Source: Hyaloscypha bicolor E (Eukaryota; Ascomycota; Leotiomycetes; Helotiales; Hyaloscyphaceae). Taken from it: DNA of 64,000 nt. The stretch is taken from the NCBI RefSeq assembly GCF_002865645.1, contig NW_020194517.1, forward strand, positions 248,001-312,000, given 5' to 3'. Shown here one piece after another: positions 22,057 through 34,141 of this stretch (position 1 is the first letter of the stretch; every line of letters starts with the position of its first letter). Below the pieces are notes generated by a model, which was given only the letters and a program-made list of their open reading frames with translations, did no database searches and had not been told where the DNA came from. The translations under genes and the position numbers were made by a program.

Positions 22057-24199
22057 GACCAGTGGACTTATGCAAAAGACTTTCATCGACAAGCGCCTCT
22101 GCCACATTATTGCGGTTGGAAGTCCTTGGTCAGCGCAATTTCCGCAAATTTTCAGAGATGAAGGCCCGGAAGCGGATGAACCCATCCCGGTGAGGGTTTT
22201 TGGTCTCGTAATGAAGCAAATGCCTCCGATGATGGCTGAGAAGAGGCTGATTCATGAACCTTTGATTGGGCTCTTCCCACGTTGATTCAAGGAAGATCTT
22301 CATCTCAAATCGGATCTGCATCATAGTCCCGAGTCATGAATCTCACCAGTTGAAGGGTTTATTTCGTGACAGGGAGGATTGCTTGCATTTTGGAAACAAT
22401 TTGGAAGTGTTCAGAAAGTTCTCCCAGACGGAGACTCAAGAAACGAGACACTCAAAAGTCTCAAAAAGGATACAACTTTTCAATCTCATGCACATCCTCA
22501 GATCCCGGCCTCGGCTTACTACTGGTATGGTGTTCTCGAACTGTCGAAAGATCGAAACCTTAATTAAGGGAACATTTTACCGCCCGCCAAGGTGAAGCTT
22601 GGCCGACCAAATGAGGACTAATCTCAAACTCTCTTTCGCACACACCAGACTCACAACCAGACCATTCCCCGCGTTCTCCAGGTTCCGCCAAGTGACACTC
22701 GGCAACCTCTGACGGAACACACCTGGAGCTGTGATGTTATTCGATGCTCATGACGCGTTGTGATCGCACGATGGAATTAAAACGGTGGCGAGGCAGTCAC
22801 CATCGTATGATACACAGAACTCCTGCGCAGTGCTCAACAAATTCCTCAAGACCAAGCTATTTTTGACCAACCCTGTGCTGTCTACCATGAAACCCGAACA
22901 CCATTTTCTCACGGCTTACTGTTTTCTGACGGCTTACTGTTATTAATTTCCTCGAGGGTCCGAGATAGGTACAGATAGTACAAAGCGCTCTGCATCCAAG
23001 GGGAAAGGTGTCCATTGCTACTGTAACTAAATCCTGTTAGTACAAATGATTTGCTCACATGATATGTTAGTAGATTCGGGGGCCCGGGGCGGGTTCTGGT
23101 ATTTGGCTAAAGTCGAGCCACTCATCTCCTCAAATATACTACTGTATCCGACACAGGCAAAAGGATACCGGATTAAGACCCAGAACGAGATGCAATATGA
23201 ATTCCAATGCTGAGAGGGAAGGGGCCCAGATCAGAAGGCTGCCTTGCAGCCCAGCGCCGCCGATGCTCGCGACACGGGATGCTCGGTGAAGCTTCAGGAA
23301 GATCTGTTTCTGCTTCCGACACCAGTCGAGGCGTAAGGTTATGTGGGGTCGGAAGATGACGGGGCTGAGTGCTGGAGAACTTCCCCAGAGTGTCACTTTT
23401 GCTGCTTTGGGGCGGTTGGTGTGCGTCTGATCGGCAGACAACTGGCCATGGCGGTGGCCATGAGGAACGCGGCCTGGCAGCATCGATCTAGAAGGAGAGC
23501 CAGAGGGATCTTGCTGGAGGGACCTAGCTGGGGCGGTGGTGATGGTGAAGCGTGGAAATGCCGCCAAATAATCGCATTCTTCCGTTGGCGATGGTGCTGG
23601 CCAGTGAGACGGCCGCCTCGCGGATTCGTGGGCTTTTCGTGGGCTTTCCCGCCCCGCCTCCTTGTCGTGCTGCCGTGCACCAAGAGGATGGTGCGCTGCG
23701 GGGGGGCTGGGCTGCCAAGAAGGATGTCGCATGGGCGCATGGGCGCATGGGGCATCCTGGGCCACATCATACTGTTCTTGGCGATGGGCTGCGGACAGAA
23801 GAGGAACCCACGCCATTATGCCCACCACTCACCGTGCCCACTGCTGCTCTCTTTCCCCACATCCTGCTCCGTAGTCTTCCTGCCCATCCTATCCCATCCC
23901 ATCCCATCCCATCCCATCCCCTTCCATCCTGCACATCTTTATCCCCACAACTTCGCACCCCTCACACAACCCTCTTCTTCTCTCAACACTTTCTCGTCGA
24001 CTGTCAAATCCGCCATCTCTCCATACCGCGACCATTCGACGACGATACGACTCGACCGTCTCTTTCTCTCGACCGCTGCTTGACAACATTTGATGGGTTT
24101 GGGATTCATGCGAAGTTGCGACTGACTGGGACCCCGAGAGAGGACGGAATCCGTACCCCCGTGGCAAAATATCTCCGGACACCATTCACACTCGACAGA
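22057..24199. other. Long upstream region of the FacB-like gene
   Basis: 2.1 kb with no supported gene. The last 300 bp are C/T-rich and contain an ATCCC microsatellite at about 23884-23920, typical of a long 5' leader of a fungal regulatory gene. Overlapping open frames between 23139 and 24083 on both strands follow from the high GC content there and have no family motifs. Confidence 0.45.
23884..23920. repeat. (ATCCC)n microsatellite
   Basis: About seven near-perfect ATCCC units in the leader region of the FacB-like gene, roughly 280 bp before its start codon. Confidence 0.8.
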
Positions 24200-27011
24200 A
24201 TGCCTGGAATACTTCCTATGAAAGTGATCAAGGTTGGGTCGAGTTCGCAGAGCCGGATTGCCCAAGCCTGTGATCGCTGTCGCAGCAAGAAGATACGCTG
24301 CGATGGCATACGACCCTGCTGCTCGCAATGTTCCAACGTCGGCTTCGAGTGCAAGACCAGCGACAAGCTCAGTCGACGAGCGTTCCCGCGTGGATATACC
24401 GAATCGTTGGAGGAGAGAGTACGTGCGCTAGAGGCTGAAGTGAGGGAATTGAAGGATCTGTTGGATGAGAAGGACGAGAAGATCGACATGCTGTCCAAGA
24501 TGCATCAGAACCGTCGCCCGTCAACATCGTCTGCCCCAATAGCTTCGGAATCTCGAAAAGAGATGGTTACTACGCCGCCGAAAGAAGATGTGTTCCGCGT
24601 TCAGGCGTCACCGTTGCTGCTTGGATCAGAAAACTCGGATTCGTATTTCATGGGAGCATCAAGTGGTCGAGCTTTTGTCGGTATCTAGCCGTGTTTACCT
24701 GAACTAGTTTATCCATAGCTAATGTCATTTAGATGCATTCAAGCGAAGAATTCAGGAGAGCGGAAAATCCCTCGCCGGTTTCAACACCGAAGCGTTCCTG
24801 AACATTCAGGGCGACAAGACCCCCATTTCTCCAGCCTCCGTGTCTAAAACTTCAACTGCACCGCCTCGCATGTTTTCCGATAGATGTGTGAATGTCTTTT
24901 TCCAAGAGTGGGCACCGCTATTCCCGGTCCTTCACAAGCCTACGTTCCTTAGATTGTATGAGGAGTACATGTCGAACCCGGACCAGGTCACCGAGCCACA
25001 CAAGCTGGCACAGTTGCATCTTGTCTTTGGTATTGCTGGATTGTCCAGTGATATCCCTGACCGCGATCAAATTGCTTTCTGTGAGAATCAATGGCACATA
25101 TCCCTCGAAGCAGTGCTTATGGACAATACACTTGTAACTCTTCAGTGTCTGATCCTTGCACTCGTTTATTGCATTTCTAAAGCCGACTACAATCGTCTTC
25201 AACATTACAAAGGAATCGCCATTGGACTTTCTCATCGTCTGGGATTGCACCAAAGCCAAAAACGGTTTTCATTCGGCGTTCTTACTATCGAAACACGGAA
25301 GAAGGTTTTCTGGACGCTCTACACTGTTGATTGGTAAGTGCACATTATCATGTTTGAAACGATCAGCTTCTAACGCGTTGTAGTTTCTCCGCTGCTCTCC
25401 TTGGTCTACCAAAATTGTTGAAAGAAGAAGACATCCATGCAGAGTACCCATCAGACACCGATGACGAGTATGTCACCGAAAAAGGTTTCCAGCCCACCCT
25501 TCCTGGCGAATCCACGAAGATCTCCAGTGCTTTGGCTCTTTTCCGTGCCTCGCGTATCCTGTCCAAGGTCTTGGATCAGAATTATCCGGCTGCTGCAACA
25601 CATGATCTCTCGCTTCAGTCCCTCACTTCCCTCGAGACCGAGCTCAACGAGTGGTCGGACAACCTCCCAGCTCATCTCAAGCTCACATTCGTTCAAGATA
25701 AACCGTCGACAGATGTCACTGGAAGTCGATCTGCGTTACTTGTAAGTTTTGATATCATATTGGCTGATTGCAAATTTGCTCACTGTGATAAAGTCTCTCG
25801 CTTATTACTACATTCGCACTCTCATCCACCGGCCTGCTGTTGGCTCGACTCTTGGTAACAAGGCATCGTCGTCTGTCATCTCACTCGCAGACTCCAGCAA
25901 ACACATCATTCAGATTGTTCAGCTCCTTGAAGAGCGAAGCATGTCTTTCTCATTCTTCTTGAACAAGAACGAGATGCTCACACTCTGTGGTCTGAGTCTC
26001 CTCTATCAAGGGCTCGACCTTAAGCAAGAAGGCAAATTAATGCAAGATGGTCAACGCTTGGTCGTATCTGTTATCCACCTCCTCGAGAAGGCGCGAGCCC
26101 CTGGAGCAGCTGACTTCAAGAAACTTGCTGCCTCTATGATCAACTTGGAACCACAATCAAGAGTATCTCCTGGACGCAGCCCTAACAGCATGGCCGCTCC
26201 TACAAGTGCGAAGTCTACTCCTTCACCACCAATTGCCAGGCAACAGATTCGGCCCCAGATGTACCGTCAAGGAAGTGCTACAATGAGTGAGGCTGACTTG
26301 CTATCTCAACAAGAGAAGCTCAGACGCGCTGCAGTTCCAAACATCAGTCAACGTCAGGATTATAATCCTCGGGGACGGACCTCAACAGACTCCACGCGTT
26401 CTGAGTCGCCAATGTCCAAGCGCGATTTCCGTTCCTTAGCTCAACAGCTACCAACAATGTTGAAGCCTCGCCAAGTGAAGATTGAAAAGCCCCCGAACCT
26501 AGATTATCTCTCCCTTAGCAGCACACCCGTTCCATCGCAACCCCAGTCTCCAATTCAAAACCGTACGCAACAGCAACAGCACAGGCAAAACAACCATGCC
26601 CCCATGTACCAAAACAACCCGTACTCTACTACCAAAACTTCAAGCGTGTCGCCATCGGAGTGGGAGGCTCTCCTCGGCTCTCTCGATGGAGGTCAGACGA
26701 ACTTGTACGATGCAATCTATGGTGGTCCTGCCCTTTCACTTACTGAGAATACCACCTCAAACTATGGCGACTGGTCTCCGGATTCTCAATGGGATATGAC
26801 TTCGTTTACCATGAATGATTTCAGCAGTGTTCCTGGCGCGGCTCGGAGTGTCTTGAGCTTCAGCGAAGAAAGTTTGAGTTCCGGAGAAGATCTCTCAGCG
26901 AATGATTTAGGGTTGGGCGGTAGACCACTGGACTACAGACAGGCTTTATTACCGCGATCTGGCTCGGATGGGTATCTGCTTGAGGGGCTGGATGCGACTT
27001 TTGGTTTATAA
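24200..27011 (+). CDS. facB: Zn2Cys6 transcription activator, FacB/Cat8 type
   Basis: Four exons, 24200-24680, 24733-25333, 25384-25741 and 25794-27011; 885 residues. The binuclear zinc cluster is C24-X2-C27-X6-C34-X6-C41-X2-C44-X6-C51 ([19 protein letters not shown]), followed by the linker [19 protein letters not shown] and a leucine-rich coiled coil ([20 protein letters not shown]). This exact zinc-cluster plus linker arrangement is the one I know from Aspergillus FacB and yeast Cat8. These activate acetate utilisation, glyoxylate and gluconeogenesis genes under carbon derepression. The middle holds the fungal-specific transcription factor domain ([33 protein letters not shown]). The C-terminal 350 residues are Ser/Pro/Gln-rich with an acidic end, a likely activation region. 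Introns are 50-52 nt. Confidence 0.9.
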
Positions 27012-27669
27012 TGTCGGGAAATATGACTGGAGCAATGGCATCTTCATTGGGCTTTTGACACATTTGTAAATATCTCGTATAGCTGGGATACATTGGCTAT
27101 GGTGTCGACTCGGCGCTGTGGTTGGGGGAAGTCTCCTTTGTTAAAGCGGAAGATTTACTACTGTTGGATATGGTTTCATGATGATATTCACCTTGGAGAG
27201 TTCTCACTCCAGGTTTTATAGCCCGAAAAACGTTTACTTTGTTATGCTCGATGTACGTTAGTTACATATCTATGGAATGAGAACCGGAAGTTAAAATAAT
27301 ATTCGTTTTTATCGGTGAAGTCTGGCTGCAAGTGAGGTGTCTGTATTCGGGATTTGTTCAATTCCTGGACCACACTGACGTTAGACACTAGATAAATAAG
27401 AATCATTTCACCTTTTTCGCTGTCTCTTGGGGTCTCAGCTCTTTCATTCCGTGTCTCTCATGTGTGATGCCTGTCCACGTGGGTGGGTATAGCCAAGGCT
27501 TTGGGCATGACGACACCATCCCTAGAGAATCCGGGGCAAGTAAGGTAAGGGGAGCTCCCTCACTTCACTTCAAGCTATTTTCAAGCTCCTTCTCTGCATT
27601 CTACAACAAGATCCATTGCTTCAATCAGCACATCCAATCCAATACAAACTACTTCTAAACCTTGCAAAT
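27012..27669. other. Intergenic region with a partial duplication
   Basis: Contains the FacB-like 3' UTR and the leader of the next gene. Positions 27583-27660 are related to 27692-27771, inside the next gene. Confidence 0.45.
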
Positions 27670-28122
27670 ATGCTTCCCAACAGAGCATTTCAAACCCCTT
27701 CCCTATATGCTACGGCAAGATCTGTTACTTCGGTTTCAAGCAGCACATCCAAGCCAATACCAACTCGTTTCCAGGCCCCTAAAATGCTAAACCACAACGC
27801 CCGCTTCATGACTCGTGCCTTCCACCGCGTTCTACCAAAGGTTGCGAATAGTTCTACGTCTCCGGCAATGACAGTAAGACGTTTGAGCGGTTCACCAGTG
27901 AATAGGAAATGGGAGGGGAGACAGCCAGAGGAGAATCCGACGCGGGAGAAGGACACGGATAATGTGCAGCATGATGCGGTTAAGGAGGGGAAGGAGGAGC
28001 GGGCTAAAGGGCAGGGGAGCAGAGGGACGAGCGAGGAGAGTGGGGGTTCTAATAAGAAGGCCAAAGAGGAGTTTCCTGAGGCGCCAGATACGATTGGGAT
28101 GCAGGATGAGAGAGGGGGGTGA
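27670..28122 (+). CDS. Small orphan, probably mitochondrial
   Basis: 150-residue frame starting at the ATG in MLPNRAFQTPSLYATARSVT. The first 75 residues are rich in Arg, Ser, Thr and Ala with almost no acidic residues until KWEGRQPEE (about residue 78), which looks like a mitochondrial presequence. The rest is hydrophilic and charged (Glu/Lys/Gly), ending EEFPEAPDTIGMQDERGG. I do not recognise a named family; similar short C-terminal motifs occur in small fungal mitochondrial proteins, but that is memory only. An intron may lie at the end: splicing a GTGAGT donor at 28120 to the TAG at 28171 would replace the stop with a few more residues (NTKM). Whether that intron is used decides the C-terminus. 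Confidence 0.65.
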   Translation: MLPNRAFQTPSLYATARSVTSVSSSTSKPIPTRFQAPKMLNHNARFMTRAFHRVLPKVANSSTSPAMTVRRLSGSPVNRKWEGRQPEENPTREKDTDNVQHDAVKEGKEERAKGQGSRGTSEESGGSNKKAKEEFPEAPDTIGMQDERGG

Positions 28123-28343
28123 GTGTTTGTTTTCTTTGAAAATTGGGAGAAGAGAGGCTGACGAGGTGTAGGAATACGAAGATGTGAAGAGGAAGTGAAG
28201 GAGGAATGAAAAGAGGAAGGAGGTAGTGAAGGCTTGAACTAGTAGCCTATTTAAACTCAAATCTTGGACCTGCCCATTCCCCAGAACTCCGTTGCTATGC
28301 TGCCTTTACCCTGTTGAAAGCTGGTGTTTCTAGCCTGATTAAT

Positions 28344-29748
28344 TCATGCCCGGCCGACTTTAAATGAGAGAATCTGTGATGTGTTAGAGATGGAAGAGCA
28401 TTCTGAGTAAGACAGGACTCACATCGTTCTTCCCAACCGCAACAAGATCATCCTCCGCAACCCTCACCCCACCAGCGCCCTCGACATAAGCCAAAGGAGC
28501 ATCACCCATAACCTTCCTCGCAACCTCCGCAACAGTCGTATTCTTCTTCACCAGCACACAATCCCGAAAGACAGCATTCGAACCCGAGGCACCAGAAGCA
28601 AATGTATTGACATTCCTTACGGGAAAAACCGGGACCAAACCCAGCAGTTCTGCAGCCTGCGAGAGAACTTGCACAACCCCCGTAGACCCAAAACGGTACA
28701 GCACCATATCCTTCAGATTCTCTATGCGATTTTTGAGTTTCTCGTCGAGCTCCTTCAACCCGCCACCGTCCGGATCTCCGTCTGCTATCAAATCTTCCCT
28801 AGTATCGACAAACTCGCTGCCTTCTGTATACCTGATGAAGCCCTGCTTTGCTAGCTTCCTCAAGAATACCTCTGAGATTGCAGAGCAGAGGACTATCGAG
28901 TTCGGGTCCTGCATCTTAGCGATCTTGCTGATGTTCTTGTCTGCGTCCGCATGGTCGATTTTGTTAAGCGCGATAACCGTGGGAAATTTCTCGTCCGTGA
29001 AGGCGTTGACGACTTTGTCTATAGTCTCGTCGGACCAATGCTCCAAGGGCTCCTTCAACGCCAGTCTATCCAGTGTCCTGGCTACCACGGTAGCCGTAGA
29101 TCCGTATCCTGAGAATTGCCCTTGTAGAGTCTCCACGGCCGTAGCTTTCACAGCTACGTGCCGCCGTCTTATCGAGCCCCATTTCTGCATCAGATTCCCG
29201 CGTATCCATTGTACTATCTCGGAGCGTAGCCAGACGATATCTTGCGAGGGGTCGTAGCCTCGTGTTGCTTTGCCTTCCGCATCCGTAGTCCCCGACACGT
29301 CTACCACATGGACCAGAGCATCTGCATGTCGTAAATCATCCAAGAATTTGTTCCCCAAACCCTTTCCCTCATGTGCCCCTGGCACCAAGCCAGCTACGTC
29401 CAGCAACTCGATAGGAACCGACCGCCGTCCATCAACGCAGGCTCCATAGTTTGGTTTACATCGATCGGACAGGTTGTATCGTTTGCAGGCGCATTCGATT
29501 TGTAGGTAGCCAATGGCACGCTGAGGGTCTATCGTTGTGAAGCTAGCAGTATTTAAGTAGATATTCGAAGCTGTGGGAGTCGTCGTGCTTACGGGAAGTT
29601 GCCTGGTCTCTTGTGAGCTCGAGGTCATGGAGGAGGGTTCGTGGCTTCACCAACCAACTTTGGAACTGGCATCGGTCAAGCTGTTTAATGTGGTGCTTTT
29701 ACCACTTGACGGCTTTCCGACTAATCCGATTAAGGGGTCTCGCGGCAT
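28344..29748 (-). CDS. OBG/HSR1-type GTPase with TGS domain (archaeal YchF-like)
   Basis: Four exons on the minus strand, 29748-29655, 29602-29593 (10 nt), 29542-28423 and 28373-28344; 417 residues. The P-loop ([15 protein letters not shown]) lies in exon 1, FPFTTID switch I arises only through the 10-nt exon, [18 protein letters not shown] is the G3 region and ALNKID the G4 motif. The C-terminal TGS domain ends [19 protein letters not shown], whose last 10 codons are in the fourth exon. OBG-family GTPases associate with ribosomes; this branch with the [14 protein letters not shown] insertion is the one related to archaeal YchF-like proteins, and its role in fungi is poorly known. A gene caller that ignores the microexon would start the protein inside the second intron and lose the P-loop. 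Confidence 0.92.
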
Positions 29749-30531
29749 TGTAGAGCGTTGATGAGAAATTGTGGTGACTTGGAGTTCATGTTAGTGGGGT
29801 CGTTACGATAAGGAATATATTTTTGGTGCAAGCCATCACTTTTTATCCGGTGGCGGCCTTCGAAACGGTCCTCCAAGGCAACACACTTCTCTTTCTGGGC
29901 GACTTTTCACAATATTTTATTTTTAGTCTCATGGCATTTCAAATCACATATTGCTTTATCATCTTACTCTCGTCTTTCTGTTGGACCCTGGGAGAGTAAG
30001 CTCATCCGCGACCGGGCTTGCCACCTGAGACAAACTCGTTCAACTATCTCGGAAATGAATAGGGCTCCATCAGTTGCACTCAAATTGAATCATCATGACC
30101 ATTCAGCTTAAGTGCCAGTCTTCTCTTGTGTATTAGGGTAACCGGATTCCACCCTCGCTCTGGCTCGCACAAATCCTTCATCTCCTAACACCGGAAAGAC
30201 CTCAGTCCAGTCAAAAGACTCAGGATGAATTAAAACTGGGCAATAAGCCTTCAAAGTCACAGACACTCGTTGTTCTAGGGAAAACGGGGAGTATGAAGCA
30301 GACACTTGTCTTCCCGATAAAATTGGACATATTTAGTAACCGTTATTTCGTAGTGAGGGATGGGGAGAGGAGTTTAGGAAAGCTTGGAGCGATTTCAGCC
30401 CCTGAAACTCGGCTACAGTGGCGCCGGAAGCCTGTCGAAGGCCTGTGCTTTGACGCGTCTTCCCCAGAAAATCGCGTCTCGCTTTCAAGAACTGTCACAC
30501 GAACATCATAGCTTCTCCAGGTTGGCTCAAC
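29749..30531. other. Divergent intergenic region
   Basis: Shared promoter space of the OBG-like GTPase (-) and Mgs1 (+). No gene seen. Confidence 0.4.
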
Positions 30532-32342
30532 ATGGTTGCATGCCCTATTTGTGGCAAGGCAGTCAAGCCAAGGGATATCAATGCCCATATCGATTCAGGT
30601 TGCGCATCTTTTATTGATACCGGTTCGCCGCCACCTACTCAGCAGAACGGAGCTCCACCTCAAAAACCGCCTGCATCCCAGAAACCATCGGTCTCAACCT
30701 TCTTCCAAACGCCTGCAGCTAAGAAGGCAACAGCATACCTTACACCGAAGGTGGAACCGAGTCCTACTCTGAGCTTTCAACCAAAAACTCAAAGTAATGG
30801 CACATCAACCCCGAATCCACAGCCACGCAAAAGGTCCTTCGAAGATATTGCCCCCGCGATCAAGGAAGAGACAGAGCTTCAAACGAAAGTAGAGGACGAG
30901 CAACCTGCAAAGAAGCCGAAGACAAATGCGTTCCAAAAAGCTGCACCATTAGCAGAGAGAATGAGGCCAAAATCTCTAAATGATGTTTGCGGACAAGAGC
31001 TGGTAGGGCCACACGGGGTGCTAAGGAGTTTGATCGAGCAAGATCGAGTACCGTCTATGATTCTGTGGGGGGGTGCGGGAACTGGAAAGACAACGATTGC
31101 GCGGTGCATAGCTTCGATGGTGGGATGTCGATTTGTGGAGATCAACAGTACCTCGTCTGGAGTTACAGAGTGCAGAAAGATATTCGCGGAGGCAAGAGGG
31201 GAACTGGGCTTAACAGGACGGAAGACCATCATTTTTTGCGACGAAATACATCGGTTCTCGAAATCTCAACAAGACGTCTTTTTGGGACCAGTGGAATCCG
31301 GGTAAGTACTATTTCCATATTGATTTGCTCTCTTTTTGTTTGGGAGCTCAGAGCCCCAGAGCTTCACGGGAGCTTGCATTGCCAATTGTCTTTGGAGCTC
31401 GGCCCTCACCTCTTAAGCTTCTTATTATAAATCAGGCAATTACCATACTAATCTGATGGTAGGCAAATTACCCTGATTGGAGCCACCACAGAGAATCCTT
31501 CTTTCAAAGTTCAGAACGCACTGCTTTCGCGATGTCGGACATTTACTCTCCAGAAATTGACAGACGAAGATATACTCCAAATCTTGGAACGTGCTCTTGC
31601 GACGGAAGGCCCAAACTATACACCTACCGACTTGGTGGACTCTGAACTCCTCAAATATTTATCTGCATTTGCCGACGGGGATGCACGAACCGCCTTGAAT
31701 CTCCTCGAGCTTTCTATGGGTCTCTCAACTCGGCCATCTATAACCAAAGAGGAGATAAAGTCTGCCTTGACGAAGACCCTAGTCTATGACAGAGCAGGTG
31801 ACCAACACTACGACACCATATCTGCCTTTCACAAATCGGTACGAGGTAGCGATCCAGATGCTGCGCTCTATTATTTGGCTCGAATGTTGCAGTCAGGAGA
31901 GGATCCTCTTTACGTAGCTCGACGGATGGTGGTGATAGCTTCAGAAGATGTTGGACTAGCAGACAACAGTATGCTCAGCCTAGCAACTGCAGCCTATACA
32001 GCTGCAGAGAAGATCGGGATGCCAGAATGCAGGATTGCTCTGGCTCACGCAACTGTAGCTTTATGCTTTGCTCCGAAAAGCACGAGAGCCTATCGGGGAT
32101 TGAACAATGCATATGCGGCATTAAGGGAACCCGGGGTCGCTGGATTACCAATTCCTATTCATTTGAGGAATGCGCCGACGAAGTTGATGAAGGAGCTTGG
32201 GTATGGAGACCAGTATAAGTACAATCCGAACTACAAGGAGGGCAGAGTAGTGCAGGAGTATCTGCCCGAGCAACTGAGCGGTCGAACATTCTTAGAAGAC
32301 AGAGATTTGGGTACAGAAATAGATCCCGGAGCATGGCCATAA
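30532..32342 (+). CDS. MGS1: Mgs1/WRNIP1 AAA+ ATPase
   Basis: Two exons, 30532-31301 and 31463-32342, with a 161-nt intron; 549 residues. Mgs1/WRNIP1 is a DNA-dependent ATPase related to RarA that acts at stalled replication forks with ubiquitinated PCNA. The first 24 residues form a UBZ zinc finger, C4-X2-C7-X11-H19-X4-C24. A disordered Pro/Ser/Lys-rich linker follows, with KKPKT as a likely nuclear signal. The AAA+ core starts at LAERMRPKSLNDVCGQELVG, with Walker A LWGGAGTGKTT, Walker B TIIFCDEIHRFSKSQQD, sensor 1 IGATTENPSF and a DGDARTALNLLE sensor 2 region. The C-terminal oligomerisation domain has KSVRGSDPDAALYYLARML and EDVGLADN, which are RarA-family signatures. The intron interrupts the protein between Walker B and sensor 1. 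Confidence 0.96.
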
Positions 32343-32490
32343 ATTTGAAGCACATATGAGATTGTTTTGAGTCTCAGCATTGCGACGGCGTTCATTGGAT
32401 TGGTGGCAATTAGTAATGCTCAGGTAGGATATAGTGTCTGAACGTTTGACCAAGTGTCTTACAAATTTTGTTCTACACTCTCTGGTACAA

Positions 32491-33279
32491 TCATGCAGGA
32501 GTGTCTCCTCCTAAAGCATCATAACCATTATCACCAGTGGTACCCTGCTGTCTCGGTATGGCCGCATCTCCAGCCACATCTGCATTCGTCCTGTTCATTT
32601 TCTCTTCTGCTAAACGTCCTGGATCATTCTTTGTCCCTATCTCCTGGTTGAAGCTTGCATTCTTCGAATCATTACTCTCAAACCCCCCCTCAGTCAAATT
32701 CTTTCCACGAGGTCCGCTTTTATTTTTAAACTGAGCGTTGATATAGCTCGGAGCAGTCCTAGCTGCGTTCGAACGCCCGCCCGTCTCATAGGACCCCTCA
32801 GTATTCTCAACAGCAAGGCCCTTGGATTGCCCACCAGCAGCGGTGGGGTAAGAGGTGGATGCAGCTCCTAGCTTGCGCTCCTCTTTCCAGTCTTCCTGTG
32901 CAAGTCTCGCCTCGGCGTCGGAGGCGGGATCTAGACGTGAAGCTCCTGATGTGTTGGCATTAGCAAAGGTAGAATTTGCGCCCTTGACGTCTTGAGGCTC
33001 GCTATTGCGGTTCTCTGAGAAGCCGCCTCCTTCTCTGGTTGATTCTGCCGCAAGGGAATCCGAAGCTACCGGTCCAGCTCCTTCTCGAATGGCGGGTGCG
33101 TTAAGGTCGGTGACCTGGAAGAGCAATTAGTTAGATTACCTCTTTTAAGATCTACCTTCGATGAGAGCGGTAATTTTGATTCGCAACTTCAATTAAGAAC
33201 TAGTGAGATTGCGGCTTGCTATGCAGGAAGAAGTAGAGCGCCTTACCTTGGTGCCGAGGCTTGGATTGTGTGTTAACAT
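32491..33279 (-). CDS. Hydrophilic fungal protein, LEA-like orphan
   Basis: Two exons, 33279-33247 and 33114-32491, giving 218 residues starting MLTHNPSLGTKVTDLNAPAI. Removing the 131-nt intron gives a good ATG; without splicing the second exon lacks a plausible N-terminus. The protein is very hydrophilic, rich in Gly, Ala, Ser, Asn and Glu, without membrane spans or cysteines. Motifs such as VASDSLAAESTREGGGFSEN and SDAEARLAQEDWKEERKLG recur in small conserved proteins of filamentous fungi that I know only as hypothetical and hydrophilin-like. Its small neighbour (33845-34141) shares composition and orientation, so the two may be co-regulated. Function unknown; protection during desiccation or stress is a guess from composition. 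Confidence 0.8.
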
Positions 33280-33844
33280 TGTGAGGGCTATATGGTTATG
33301 GAAGATCTCGTTGATAAAGACGAGACGCTATTGAGGATTCAAAGTCAACTTTCGATTATGTATGTTCCAAGCTCAAACAGGTTCTTCCGTGCTGCAGGTA
33401 AGTACTGTAGCATCATAGTGAGATCAACGCCATGACATCACCCGGAAAATGTGTTGAACCTCGCCCTCCACCCAAGCAGTATTTTTGTCGCATTTTGTGG
33501 AGATTGACTCTGATGGCCATGAGTGCGATCGGATGTTTTAGCTGAGACTTGACGTGATTAAAATTTGAGGAGCTTCGTAAATACGTCAGTAAGTGAAAGT
33601 AGCGCGAGGGGCAAAAAGGAGAGGAAACTGTGGTCACGTGCACATCTTCTAAACTCGACCTACAAATTATGTGTGGAGGGCTAGGAGGTGTGAGGTGAGA
33701 GATGAGTTTCCTCGAAGCGTCTAAACTTGTGTAGGTAAGAGCAGGTAGAAGTCTGGAATGGGAACCGTTATTCGAAAGGACAGCACAGCTTGGATACCCA
33801 AACCACCCCAATTACCAGTACATTTACACAAGCACAACTGTCCT
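33280..33844. other. Intergenic region
   Basis: Promoter of the preceding minus-strand gene and 3' region of the following one. No gene seen. Confidence 0.4.
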
Positions 33845-34141
33845 CTATCTTGAAGTGGCATCCTTTGGCGGGCCACTCAACCCTTCTTTGCCTTGTCTCC
33901 CAACACCGCTCATATCGGCACCGTCCTCCTCTCTCACACCACTGTCCTGCGTAGCTGGCTCTCTCAAGCCAGTCGAGGAAGCCTCACCCATCGACATCTC
34001 TTCTTGTCGTTCGCCGGCCATAACATTGACTGTGCGAGCATCGGCGGAGTTCCAGTCTGAGGCCACAGGAGGGTCTTCTGGGAGTGGGAGATTGGCTTGT
34101 CTCTCGGCGATGAGGCCTGCTTTGCTCTGCTGTCCAGACAT
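33845..34141 (-). CDS. Small hydrophilic fungal protein, LEA-like orphan
   Basis: 98 codons, single exon, starting MSGQQSKAGLIAERQANLPL. The protein has no cysteines, no hydrophobic segment, and is rich in Gly, Glu, Asp and Ser, with DPPVASDWNSADARTVNV near the N-terminus and GLREPATQDSGVR in the middle. Similar short proteins are widespread in filamentous ascomycetes without a known function. Composition and size fit a hydrophilin. It is transcribed in the same direction as the gene at 32491-33279 and both have an EARxxN/ADAR-type start region, but I cannot show homology between them. Confidence 0.75.
   Translation of the reverse strand: MSGQQSKAGLIAERQANLPLPEDPPVASDWNSADARTVNVMAGERQEEMSMGEASSTGLREPATQDSGVREEDGADMSGVGRQGKEGLSGPPKDATSR

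Noticed and set aside
22379..22567. Short frame after the SET gene (AFWKQFGSVQKVLPDG...)
   Set aside because: Possibly protein-like but only 62 codons, out of context and without splice evidence linking it to the SET gene.
22905..22940. Direct repeat of ACGGCTTACTGTT
   Set aside because: Only two short copies; too little to call an element.
23139..24083. Several 125-246 codon frames on both strands upstream of the FacB-like gene
   Set aside because: GC-rich leader with overlapping frames and ATCCC repeat; no domains.
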